Assembly: GCA_025999115.1 (NCBI GenBank)
Contig: BNWW01000023.1
Location: forward strand, 1 to 34,730
Source of the DNA: Bacteroidia bacterium
GTDB lineage: Bacteria > Bacteroidota > Bacteroidia > Bacteroidales > Azobacteroidaceae
DNA length: 34,730 bases
Reading direction: 5' to 3'
The stretch's first letter is position 1. Every line of letters starts with the position of its first letter. The translations under genes and the position numbers were made by a program. Shown in pieces: positions 1-7,506 of this stretch. Under the pieces are notes generated by a model. The model was given only the letters and a program-made list of their open reading frames with translations, was not told the origin of the DNA and did no database searches.

Positions 1-151
1 AGGCGCTAAAGATAAATGCAATGCCTTGCAAAAGAAGAAAATTTGTGTGGCACCCGGAGAGACCTCCGGAAAGTATGACTGCTGAAAATCAGTCGGTTAG
101 CAGCGGTTGATACGCAATGTGGGTTAATAAAATTCTTTCCACCAAGCTGTT
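1..151. other. Unassigned intergenic stretch with two hairpins
   Basis: I see no gene here. It contains a 6-bp stem with a 4-nt loop at 54-69 (CCGGAG/CTCCGG) and a 5-bp stem at 77-94 (GACTG/CAGTC). It lies downstream of the minus-strand lipoprotein gene. It could be the edge of a structured RNA cut by the window boundary. I considered RNase P RNA, tmRNA and a group II intron domain and recognised the diagnostic core of none of them. Confidence 0.3.
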
Positions 152-571
152 CTAAAGCAACTTGAATTTCCACACGCCGTCTTTTTTGACATACTTGTGG
201 ATTTCTGTTCCGTCCTTACCGTTGCCATATACAAGTTTCACATCAACCGTAGCAGAGTTGCCATCTTCGGCAATTTCCTCTTTTACGATTTCAAAACTTT
301 TTACGCCGCCTGTTTCCTTTGCTTGCTGCTTTGCCATTTCTGCAAAACCTTTGACAAATTGCGACCTTTCCTCTGTGGTAACATTTTCTTTGTTGTTGTC
401 AATGTTGTCAGCCATAATTTCAAATGCCTTTTCGTAGTTGCCTTTCTGCACCTGCGAATAGATTGATTTTGAAATTGCCGACGGACTATTGCCACCACCG
501 CCACTGCCGCACGAAACTGCAAGCATTATTGCACAAACGGCAACCATCGTAAACATACTTAACTTTTTCAT
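152..571 (-). CDS. DUF4878-like lipoprotein
   Basis: A 139-residue exported lipoprotein. The N-terminus is a lipoprotein signal (hydrophobic stretch, then LAVSC with the lipidated Cys at 21), followed by a Gly-rich tether. The rest has the look of the DUF4878 / NTF2-like fold: a helix with 'GNYEKAF', a second helical stretch, then beta strands ending 'KKDGVWKFKL'. Members of this family are small periplasmic or outer-membrane-anchored proteins of unknown role in Bacteroidetes. ATG start with the signal peptide directly after it. It is transcribed alone on the minus strand, with the WG-repeat gene upstream about 100 bp away. The family call is from recalled pattern; the lipoprotein call is secure. 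Confidence 0.75.
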   Translation of the reverse strand: MKKLSMFTMVAVCAIMLAVSCGSGGGGNSPSAISKSIYSQVQKGNYEKAFEIMADNIDNNKENVTTEERSQFVKGFAEMAKQQAKETGGVKSFEIVKEEIAEDGNSATVDVKLVYGNGKDGTEIHKYVKKDGVWKFKLL

Positions 572-669
572 TATATAAATAAAATTAAAATTTATAGGAC
601 CCCCGAATTTAGTTTAATATTTTGCCGAAAACACGAAGCCCCGATAAATGCTTCCGACAAATGGTTTCC

Positions 670-2004
670 TTACTTTTTCGCCACCGGTGTCGGACCTTCA
701 AATCCTTCTACGCCTTCCTGAAAATAGAGTACGATTTCGCCTTTCTGGTTGACAAAACAGGGTATCGTTACATCCGTTTTTTTGAGGCGCGGCTCGTTTT
801 TCATGCGGACTTTGCAAAATATCAAACCGTCTTCGGTAGGATTGTAAAGAACAGCGGCGTAATTAGTTCCTCCCGAATAAATTACTGTTCCATCGGTGGA
901 TACAATATCGCCGCTACCGATATTTCCGTTCATAAATGCCTGTGTGCCTCCGGGAAAATCTATGCCGAAATAATCGTCTTTGTTTGACATTTCAAGTGTT
1001 CCCATTCCGTTGTCGTTGGGGAAAATAACTTTTGAAATATCTTTTACTTCCGCAAAGTTCTTGTCAATCAGCGCGACTTTCCATAGTTCCTTCAAAACAA
1101 AGGCATAACCGTTGTGAAACTCATTTAGTTTCCACGTTTTATTTTCGCTCACGCGCTTGCCTGTTTTGTCGATATACGCCATTTCATAATTGTATTCGTC
1201 GCTGCCAATCCGCACTGCCGCCAACCCTTCGCTGAAACGTCCGGGCGTCAGATTGTAGGTGGTGGGGATAACCAACTTGCCTGCGAGGTCGATAAATCCC
1301 CACTTTTTCGCGTAATTTTCTTCAATCATCACAGCAGCCAAACCGTCGCTGAACGACAGGGCTTTGTCGAATTGCGGCTTAATAGCAGCAGCGCCTTTTT
1401 CGTCGGCATAACCGTATTTTTTCAATTTGGCATCGAAATATACGCGGCGATTTTCACGCAGGGGATAAATTTTATTATCGCCGAGAGTTCCTGTCAAAGT
1501 GCTTGTAATTGCAGGAAATACTTCGCTGCCCTGTGCATTGATAAATCCCTGCTTAATGCCCAAAATAGCATTTGTGCCCTTGTTGGCTCGCACGTATCCA
1601 TCGCAAAAAGCGGAAGCGAATGAAACATCTTTCGGCAAATCGCGGTAAGCACCGTCGGGATAAATGATAGCATATTCCGCACCCGCTTTGCGAACCATTG
1701 CCGCCCCGCCCGAAAAATGACTGTCCTCGTAATTAAGGTTGTTGATAGCGTTTATCGGAAAATTTGTTCCGAAAACATACTCGCCTTTGGTATTGACGAA
1801 AGCCAACTTTCCGTATTCATACCAAACCAAAATCATACCGTCGTGAATTTTTGGACTCACATCGGCATCTGCAGGAATCGCCACCTCTTTACTCTGGTCG
1901 GTAAAATGCGGCGTGATAGTGGTTTGTGCTTGTGCAGTATGGGCAAAAAGCGTCCAACCAACTGCAAATACGCCTGCCACTGCAAAAAAATTTAATTTTC
2001 TCAT
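670..2004 (-). CDS. WG-repeat exported protein
   Basis: A 444-residue protein with a Sec signal peptide (residues 1-26, cleavage after AQA). It carries WG-type repeats: the clearest are at about 195-226 ('KKYGYADEKG...FSDGLAAV') and 233-266 ('KKWGFIDLAGK...FSEGLAAV'), with weaker copies before and after ('GKLAFVNTKGEYVF', 'YEMAYIDKTGKRV'). WG repeats form beta-rich repeat structures in secreted bacterial proteins; their ligands are generally unknown. There are no lipobox and no C-terminal sorting tail, so a periplasmic location is inferred. The upstream gap to the next gene is 426 bp and holds repeats. Function is unknown. Confidence 0.8.
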   Translation of the reverse strand: MRKLNFFAVAGVFAVGWTLFAHTAQAQTTITPHFTDQSKEVAIPADADVSPKIHDGMILVWYEYGKLAFVNTKGEYVFGTNFPINAINNLNYEDSHFSGGAAMVRKAGAEYAIIYPDGAYRDLPKDVSFASAFCDGYVRANKGTNAILGIKQGFINAQGSEVFPAITSTLTGTLGDNKIYPLRENRRVYFDAKLKKYGYADEKGAAAIKPQFDKALSFSDGLAAVMIEENYAKKWGFIDLAGKLVIPTTYNLTPGRFSEGLAAVRIGSDEYNYEMAYIDKTGKRVSENKTWKLNEFHNGYAFVLKELWKVALIDKNFAEVKDISKVIFPNDNGMGTLEMSNKDDYFGIDFPGGTQAFMNGNIGSGDIVSTDGTVIYSGGTNYAAVLYNPTEDGLIFCKVRMKNEPRLKKTDVTIPCFVNQKGEIVLYFQEGVEGFEGPTPVAKK

Positions 2005-2166
2005 CTTGTTACTCGATTTTATTTTTGTTTCCGCTCTGTTTGGCTTCGCGAATGTCTTACCCGTTTTTTAGAAAGCTTCTGCTCTTTCCTGCAATATGAT
2101 TTAAGTGGTTTTGCAGTTTCACTTCATATTTTTTTTGGGAACAGTTGCGATTCTGTTTTGTATGTT

Positions 2167-2185
2167 GCAACGGTTTTCCCGTTGC
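2167..2185. repeat. Hairpin GCAACGG/CCGTTGC
   Basis: A perfect 7-bp inverted repeat with a 5-nt loop, in the 426-bp gap between the WG gene and the DUF3990 gene. A 75-codon minus-strand reading frame (2057-2284) crosses it, but that frame looks like a by-product of repeat DNA and I do not call it a gene. No T-run follows on either strand, so it is not an obvious terminator. Confidence 0.5.
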
Positions 2186-2262
2186 TGAATTTTCAAATTT
2201 GGACAAAAAATAGCATGGTAACAACTTGCCTGTATTCAGGTCTCCACGCCTACAAGTCCGGC

Positions 2263-2303
2263 AAGTTATTCCACGCCGTACCAATACGGCGTATCGCTAA
2301 CTT
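2263..2303 (-). repeat. Stem-loop downstream of DUF3990 (element 3)
   Basis: An inverted repeat with two stacked stems: TAACTT/AAGTTA (outer, 6 bp) and ACGCCGTA/TACGGCGT (inner, 8 bp, loop CCAA on the + strand). Another stem, AACTTGCC/GGCAAGTT (2223-2230 with 2260-2267), overlaps the outer arm and could form as an alternative. It lies about 130 bp downstream of the DUF3990 stop, after the linker repeat, and occupies the place where the central hairpin of the 6450-6596 element sits relative to the same linker. See the findings. Confidence 0.5.
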
Positions 2304-2350
2304 ATTCTCGATATGATAACTCTATAAAGAGTTTTTGTGGTAAATTGAAC

Positions 2351-2428
2351 AACCAAGAATAACGCAATCGCTATTTTTATATGTCTTATTTTGTGCGTAT
2401 TAACTACGCTTGTTCTTATTTATGCCAT
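2351..2428 (-). repeat. Linker repeat, copy 1
   Basis: About 78 bp that reappear at 6593-6673. The best-conserved part (2376-2428) differs from the second copy by only a few substitutions and small indels. It includes a 5-bp hairpin GCGTA/TACGC and begins on the minus strand with ATGGCATAA, 2 bp after the DUF3990 stop codon. In both copies it follows a minus-strand accessory gene pair. Confidence 0.75.
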
Positions 2429-2430
2429 AT

Positions 2431-2916
2431 TTACATTTTTATCGTATTTACATATTTTAAATTGCTCAACGCTTTTTCTGTATGAAAGGACAGTTGGTCA
2501 AAAAGCGTATGGGATTTTAATTGTTCAATGGCGGCATCGGCAGTCAAAATGCCCTGTTCGTAGAGCAAAATGGTGGCATACAACGAATCGTTGGCAACGG
2601 GTCCCATCACAAAATCATATTTTTCTGCACTTGCAATGCCTTTGCGATTGTTTATCACAAATTCCAGCCATTCTTTTGTCGCTTTTTCAAAAAAACGAAC
2701 GTTATATTCGCCTGAATATAAAATCTTTTCGTCTATTTCAAATTCCGACACAATCGCATTTTCCGTACCGGTACGGCGTTGTTTGATTTTTGCCCATTTT
2801 GCCGATTGCTCAAAACTCGTGGTCGTGTAAAACGCCAGCCCAAAGTCCGTTTCCGAACGGCATTTCTGCAAATCAGGCGTTTCTACGCTCATTGTTGAAC
2901 CGTGATAAAGTTTCAT
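2431..2916 (-). CDS. DUF3990 family protein (ADP-ribosyltransferase-like fold)
   Basis: A 161-residue cytoplasmic protein matching the DUF3990 pattern: 'LYHGSTMSVETPDL' near the N-terminus, then 'DFGLAFYTTTSFEQSAKWA', which is the family hallmark (DFG.GFY.T....A..WA). The family is thought to share the fold of ADP-ribosyltransferases, and its genes often sit next to DUF3791 genes in what look like toxin-antitoxin or defence pairs; that role is inference. The start overlaps the stop of the upstream DUF3791 gene by ATGA, so the two are translationally coupled. No signal peptide. The gene is full length and has no visible damage. Confidence 0.8.
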   Translation of the reverse strand: MKLYHGSTMSVETPDLQKCRSETDFGLAFYTTTSFEQSAKWAKIKQRRTGTENAIVSEFEIDEKILYSGEYNVRFFEKATKEWLEFVINNRKGIASAEKYDFVMGPVANDSLYATILLYEQGILTADAAIEQLKSHTLFDQLSFHTEKALSNLKYVNTIKM

Positions 2917-3347
2917 TTTTGTCGCGCTTTAATAAACAAATCAATTTCATTCAAAATATAACTTTCGCCCTGCGTGTGCAAAATATCAAAACCTTCGCGC
3001 AAATAATCAAAAACGCCATATTTATGGAAAATAAACAGCGTTTCTTCTGCCGGAAGTAGAACAAAATCTTTGTATTTTTCCAAACAAAAGGAAAAAAACA
3101 GCAAAATTTTCGGATTATCTTGTGTTTTCGTTGTTTTCTCTTCCTCAAGCAGTTTAAAAATACTTAAACCGCTCATATACCAAAGCTTAGATTCTTCTTG
3201 CAAAAGAAGTTTGTAACAATCGGAAGAATAAAGGTAGGCAAAAGCAGCCTCGTAATCCAGTTGCTTTTTCTGCATAATTATCTCTACCAATTGCTGTACT
3301 TTAAACGGCATAATGGCTGTTTCTGTACTTGTTTTTTGCTGTGGCAT
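2913..3347 (-). CDS. DUF3791-like partner protein
   Basis: A 144-residue, mostly helical protein that precedes and overlaps the DUF3990 gene. It seems to contain two similar helical units: residues about 13-60 ('VEIIMQKKQLDYEAAFAYLY') and 80-143, where 'FHKYGVFDYLREGFDILHTQGESYI' resembles the DUF3791 pattern (YGV..YL...Y..LHT.G..Y). The partner pairing DUF3791-DUF3990 is recurrent in bacteria, so an antitoxin-like role is a reasonable guess but unproven. The ATG at 3345-3347 gives the full protein; a second Met at residue 13 is an alternative start. A -7 box TAACTTTG lies 22 bp upstream. Confidence 0.65.
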   Translation of the reverse strand: MPQQKTSTETAIMPFKVQQLVEIIMQKKQLDYEAAFAYLYSSDCYKLLLQEESKLWYMSGLSIFKLLEEEKTTKTQDNPKILLFFSFCLEKYKDFVLLPAEETLFIFHKYGVFDYLREGFDILHTQGESYILNEIDLFIKARQK

Positions 3348-3368
3348 AAAATTCTAATTTTTACGCTG

Positions 3369-3376
3369 CAAAGTTA
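3369..3376 (-). promoter_or_regulatory. -7 box TAACTTTG for the DUF3791-DUF3990 pair
   Basis: On the minus strand the sequence reads TAACTTTG, a full match to the Bacteroidetes -7 consensus TAnnTTTG, ending 22 bp before the DUF3791 ATG. I see no clear -33 TTG at the expected spacing. Confidence 0.55.
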
Positions 3377-3390
3377 CACTTTATTTTTAA

Positions 3391-3425
3391 TATTCAGGGT
3401 TTCACATTAAATGAAACCCTGAATA
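3391..3425. repeat. 14-bp inverted repeat beside the PFOR fragment
   Basis: A perfect 14-bp inverted repeat (TATTCAGGGTTTCA and its complement) with a 7-nt loop CATTAAA. It begins 8 bp beyond the stop codon of the minus-strand nifJ fragment, so it may have ended transcription of that gene. T-rich sequence follows only loosely. No other copy was noticed in the window. Confidence 0.65.
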
Positions 3426-3432
3426 AACTCAA

Positions 3433-4084
<652 letters not shown>

Positions 4085-4161
4085 TATGACCTGTTTCGTT
4101 GGCTTTTGGAAAGGTTGGCGGGAATTGAAAAGGAAGGGAAAGAATTTTTTATTAAAATCAC

Positions 4162-4192
4162 TTGCATTATTGGTACTAAAATAGTACCTTTG
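4162..4192 (+). promoter_or_regulatory. hicAB promoter with overlapping operator
   Basis: TTG at 4162-4164, 20 bp spacer, TACCTTTG at 4185-4192: a full Bacteroidetes promoter, 17 bp before the hicA ATG. An inverted repeat GGTACT-aaaat-AGTACC (4172-4188) overlaps the -7 box. HicB antitoxins with a DNA-binding domain commonly repress their own promoter at such sites, so this is the likely operator. Confidence 0.7.
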
Positions 4193-4209
4193 CACAATAT
4201 TTCAAAAAT

Positions 4210-4463
4210 ATGAGTACAAAAGATAAATTGATAGCGCGATTTAAGAGGCAACCGAAAGATTTTACTTTTGACGAACTGGTTAGTTTACTGGGTTATTTTG
4301 GATTTACACAGAATAACAAGGGTAAAACATCAGGCTCAAGGGTTGAATTTGAAAGCGCAGAAGATTCAATTATAGCGCACAAACCGCATCCGTCAAATAG
4401 AATAAAGGGGTATCAAATGAAACAGATATTTGATTATCTGAAAGAGCATAAATATATTAAATA

Positions 4464-4464
<1 letters not shown>
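4210..4464 (+). CDS. hicA: HicA-family mRNA interferase toxin
   Basis: An 84-residue protein with the small HicA dsRNA-binding-like fold. The N-terminal helix 'FTFDELVSLLGYFGF' is followed by 'GSRVEF' and 'AHKPHPSNRIKGYQMKQI', which holds the conserved His region (KPHP...IK) where the catalytic His of HicA lies. HicA toxins bind translated mRNA and cleave it when not held by HicB. The gene comes first, its stop shares one base with the hicB start (TAATG), and it has its own promoter. The module is inserted between two direct repeats of PFOR sequence, a sign of acquisition. Full length for the family. Confidence 0.85.
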
Positions 4465-5033
<569 letters not shown>

Positions 5034-5035
5034 TT

Positions 5036-5068
5036 AAACCTGTTAGGTCTTCAAGACCTAACAGGTTT
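5036..5068. repeat. Near-perfect 33-bp palindrome / possible terminator
   Basis: A 16-bp inverted repeat (AAACCTGTTAGGTCTT and its complement) with a single-base loop. It sits between the PFOR fragment B and the Big_2/FISUMP gene stop, and ends in TTTT on the + strand. It could terminate transcription on both sides, or be one copy of a dispersed palindromic repeat; only one copy is present here. Confidence 0.65.
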
Positions 5069-5105
5069 TCAAATCATCTCGCTTATATGTAACGCGTTTC
5101 GCTAT

Positions 5106-6383
5106 TTATTTTTTGACAGAGCGAATTGGCAGGCCCGCGTTTTTGTCAAACGCACTTGTGCGCACGCTTGGGTTGTTGGTATTTATTCCCAATACCCAAC
5201 CATAATTCGCCTCGGTCGTCCCTGGATATATCGTCGAAGTCCAACTCAGATGGGATCTATCATAACTCAAGATACCGGTTTCCGCACTTCTCATAGTTGA
5301 AAGCGGTATCGCAAACGCATTAATATCACCGGCCATTTTAAACACACAGTAGGAGCCGACGGAACCGCTCAAAATGAAGGGATTTGTTTGCTCAAGACTT
5401 CGAATTTCGGAAAGTGTGGGAACACGCCACCCGTTCGGACTGGGGTCGTTCTCATCTGCCCATTCGCTTGCAAGTATGTCTGCATTCACCCAACCGGATA
5501 CAGCACCGGTAGCAGGCCAAGCTATTTTATTATTCCATTGATAAAATTTTCCGGGGTCTTCAGGTTTAGCGGCAAAATTACCAGGGGCATCTACATTGCG
5601 AGTAGCCCATGTGACACCGTTGATTGTGAAACCATTTATATCGTTGGATATTTTAATTTGAGATATATCATTCGATACTGTAACATCACAAGTGGCCGTT
5701 TTATCGCCCGCAATTGCCGTAATGGTAACTGTTCCGGCACCTGTAGCAGCTACCTTGCCTTGGTCTATAGTAGCAACATTTTTATTACTGCTTGTCCAAG
5801 TTATTGGGTTGCCGGATGCGTTTGCAGGCAAGACAGTTGTCGTCAGGGCGTAGCTTTCGCGTAAACTAAGAGAGGTTATGTAAAAAAGTGTGAGACTCGT
5901 TTTATCCAAACTGATGCCGGTTACAGCTACGGGAGGAACGGTAACTTCACAAGTAGCCGCTTTGTTACCTGCTTCAGCAGTAATGGTAACTGTGCCCGCT
6001 GTCACGGCGGTTACTTTACCTTGTTGGGTAACAGTCGCAACATTTGTATTGCTGCTTGTCCAAGTTACAGTTTTGTCGGTAGCATTTGCAGGCAAAACCG
6101 TTGCTTTCAGGGTATAGTCATTATCTGCAACAAGCGTAAGCGTGGTTTTGTCCAAACTTATGTCGGTTACAGCAATGGGAACTGTTACCTCGTCTTCGTC
6201 TTCGTCCTCGACCTTCTCGCAAGAGGTCATCAGAGTGGTTGTGCTTACTATAGTGAAAGCAAAAAACAACCAAATTAAAAAATTTCCCTTACTCTTTTGG
6301 CTTTTCAGACTCGCCCCGTTTTTGAAATGGTCTCCGGACTCCATTGTACTCTGTGCATACAAATTGTTCTTTGTTGTTCTCAT
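5106..6383 (-). CDS. Big_2 / FISUMP surface lipoprotein
   Basis: A 425-residue exported protein. A hydrophobic segment at about 34-54 ends in 'TTTLMTSC' (lipid Cys 55) after an unusually long, hydrophilic N-terminus; an internal Met at 14 may be the real start. An acidic linker (EDEDEDE) leads into two bacterial Ig-like Big_2 domains (about 72-150 and 152-237, each with 'ISLDKT.LTL', 'TWTSSN.NVAT' and 'AGTVTITA'). The C-terminal ~175 residues are a FISUMP domain (Fib_succ_major: 'ITWATRNVDAPG'-like start, 'NGWRVPT', 'SWTST', 'LPIRSVK'). Such proteins are cell-surface in Bacteroidetes and Fibrobacter; their ligand is unknown. The second Big_2 domain has six extra residues ('FYITSL' region) against the first. 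Confidence 0.85.
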   Translation of the reverse strand: MRTTKNNLYAQSTMESGDHFKNGASLKSQKSKGNFLIWLFFAFTIVSTTTLMTSCEKVEDEDEDEVTVPIAVTDISLDKTTLTLVADNDYTLKATVLPANATDKTVTWTSSNTNVATVTQQGKVTAVTAGTVTITAEAGNKAATCEVTVPPVAVTGISLDKTSLTLFYITSLSLRESYALTTTVLPANASGNPITWTSSNKNVATIDQGKVAATGAGTVTITAIAGDKTATCDVTVSNDISQIKISNDINGFTINGVTWATRNVDAPGNFAAKPEDPGKFYQWNNKIAWPATGAVSGWVNADILASEWADENDPSPNGWRVPTLSEIRSLEQTNPFILSGSVGSYCVFKMAGDINAFAIPLSTMRSAETGILSYDRSHLSWTSTIYPGTTEANYGWVLGINTNNPSVRTSAFDKNAGLPIRSVKK

Positions 6384-6466
6384 TTTTGTATCCCTAAATT
6401 TGTGTCGGGCACAACTTCTAAATTATAAATTGTTGTTAAAAAATATTTATTTTTGGGCATAAAAAT

Positions 6467-6486
6467 AGCGGACTTAAATATCCGCT
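6467..6486 (-). terminator. Hairpin closing element 2
   Basis: AGCGGA/TCCGCT stem, 8-nt loop, followed on the minus strand by ATTTTTA. It would end transcription coming from the GNAT side before the Big_2 gene begins. On the minus strand the stem overlaps AAGCGGATATTT, which is shared with the terminator hairpin of the element at 29907-30048. Confidence 0.6.
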
Positions 6487-6596
6487 TTTAGAGGTCTTGA
6501 GAATACCCGAATTTAAAGATAAGTAAGTCCGCATTTCTGCGAACATTTTACTTATTCTATTAAATTCTTTTGTGAAAGTTCTCAAGTTTCTAAAAG
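6485..6596 (-). repeat. Long imperfect inverted repeat (element 2)
   Basis: A nested hairpin of block stems: CTTTTAGA/TCTAAAAG (6485-6492 with 6589-6596), TTGAGAA/TTCTCAA (6497-6503 with 6579-6585), GAATTTAA/TTAAATTC (6509-6516 with 6560-6567), ATAAGTAA/TTACTTAT (6519-6526 with 6548-6555) and CGCA/TGCG around a TTTC loop. Read on the minus strand, it aligns with 29907-30022 (shared AACTTT, AATGTTC, ACTTAT and AAGCGGATATTT). It is non-coding and lies between the GNAT pseudogene and the Big_2 gene. Confidence 0.75.
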
Positions 6597-6673
6597 CAAG
6601 AATAGCAAAACGCTAAATTTTATATGTCTTATTTTGTGCGTATTAGCTACGCTTTTTCTTATTTTTATGCCAT
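6593..6673 (-). repeat. Linker repeat, copy 2
   Basis: Second copy of the sequence at 2351-2428, in the same orientation, starting with ATGGCATAA on the minus strand. It joins the GNAT pseudogene to element 2, as copy 1 joins the DUF3990 gene to element 3. Confidence 0.75.
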
Positions 6674-6699
6674 AAGCAAAATTTTATTTTATCAAAGTG

Positions 6700-6724
6700 C
6701 AAAAATATAACTTTATTCTGAATT
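6700..6724 (-). repeat. 25-bp direct repeat, left copy (promoter-bearing)
   Basis: The 25 bp starting CAAAAATATAAC are identical at 7402-7426. On the minus strand they contain the -7 box TATTTTTG. This copy overlaps the stop codon of the GNAT pseudogene; the other drives the p57 gene, so the p57-GNAT pair is bracketed by a duplicated promoter. Confidence 0.8.
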
Positions 6725-7237
6725 ATTTATTCGACAGCAAAATCAAATCAAAATACATTAATCTTGTTTTGAGCGTATCGTTTTCGGGTATTCCGATATA
6801 TTCCTTTTCCTGCTGTTCAGTTGAGAAAATATAGCTAAATCCATTGTTTTCATAAAATTTTCGTGTCGGTTCGTTGTTGTAGGCATCAACCGTTATGTAT
6901 CGGCAACCAATCTGAAAACCGAAGGATAATTTTTCATTCTTTTTTCAAACGGAATGTATTCGGTTAGTTTTTTGCGCCTGCTGTTCGGTAAATTTTTTAC
7001 ATCAACACTTGAATTGGAAAGCGTAAAGGCGCAAACTATCGTTTCAGGCTTTTCTTTCAGGCAATAACAAAACGACTTGCCCAATAATTGCCGGTTGTAA
7101 TTTTCAGAATTATTGAGAAAGAAATCGTCCAAATCTTCATCGCCGCAACTGAATGAAGGATTTTTGGACAACAACGCTGCATCCAACGAGTGAAAAGTGC
7201 AGTTATCCGATATAAATCCCCCTGCTGCGTGCTTCAT
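6723..7237 (-). pseudogene. GNAT acetyltransferase with internal deletion
   Basis: The N-terminal part is intact ('FHSLDAALLSKNPSFSCGDE', 'DLDDFFLNNSENYNRQLLGK', up to 'NYPSV' near 6915). Continuing in that frame gives a stop after 'FRLVADT'. In another frame the C-terminal half of the same family follows at once ('GCRYITVDAYNNEPTRKFYE', 'NNGF', to the stop at 6723-6725). What is missing is the stretch between YPSV and GCRYIT, which in related GNATs holds the acetyl-CoA loop (Q/R-x-x-G-x-G/A), roughly 30 residues. The protein should therefore be inactive. Chosen start: ATG at 7237, overlapping the p57 gene; an ATG-like start further upstream is possible. In toxin-antitoxin terms this is the TacT-like position. 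Confidence 0.8.
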
Positions 7238-7376
7238 CTCGCATTTTGTTAAAGATTTTGACATTTTCGGTAATGTCAATTGAGCCGCGCTTTTTTTCGG
7301 CTTTTATGCGCTCGCGTTCAAAACGTTCAGCGACTTTACCCTCTAACACAGGTACACTTCTAATTGGTATTGCCAT
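7203..7376 (-). CDS. Small protein preceding GNAT (p57), putative antitoxin
   Basis: A 57-residue basic, charged protein starting 'MAIPIRSVPVLEGKVAERF', with a helical 'ERERIKAEKKRG' stretch and ending 'RDEARSRGIYIG'. Short genes beginning MAIPIRSVPVL commonly precede GNAT genes in Bacteroidetes, where they are thought to be the antitoxin partner; this is recalled pattern, not tested here. It overlaps the GNAT start and is read from the promoter at 7402-7409. The ATG at 7374-7376 is the natural start; the reading frame is open for 19 more codons upstream, but those cross the promoter. It is intact although its partner is broken. Confidence 0.65.
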   Translation of the reverse strand: MAIPIRSVPVLEGKVAERFERERIKAEKKRGSIDITENVKIFNKMRDEARSRGIYIG

Positions 7377-7401
7377 ACTATTTTTATTTATACAGTGAGT
7401 A

Positions 7402-7426
7402 CAAAAATATAACTTTATTCTGAATT
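7402..7426 (-). promoter_or_regulatory. p57-GNAT promoter, right copy of the 25-bp repeat
   Basis: On the minus strand TATTTTTG (7402-7409) fits the -7 consensus, 25 bp before the p57 ATG. The whole 25 bp recurs at 6700-6724. Confidence 0.6.
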
Positions 7427-7506
7427 TGAACACATCATTCTCGAAAATCTATTTATTTTTCAAGAAAAAGCGTTATTTTTACAGCCTAAAACTTAAAACT
7501 TTAACT

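Noticed and set aside
54..104. End of RNase P RNA, tmRNA or a group II intron at the left edge
   Set aside because: Hairpins are present, but none of the invariant cores (tmRNA T-arm, P4 of RNase P, domain V triad) could be found.
2057..2284. 75-codon minus-strand frame upstream of the WG gene
   Set aside because: It crosses several hairpins, has no recognised domain and a composition like repeat DNA; more likely an accident of the intergenic element.
7426..7506. 27-codon N-terminal extension of the RAYT protein
   Set aside because: The family starts at MYHPDIHHRRS; the upstream codons are AT-rich and overlap the p57 promoter repeat.
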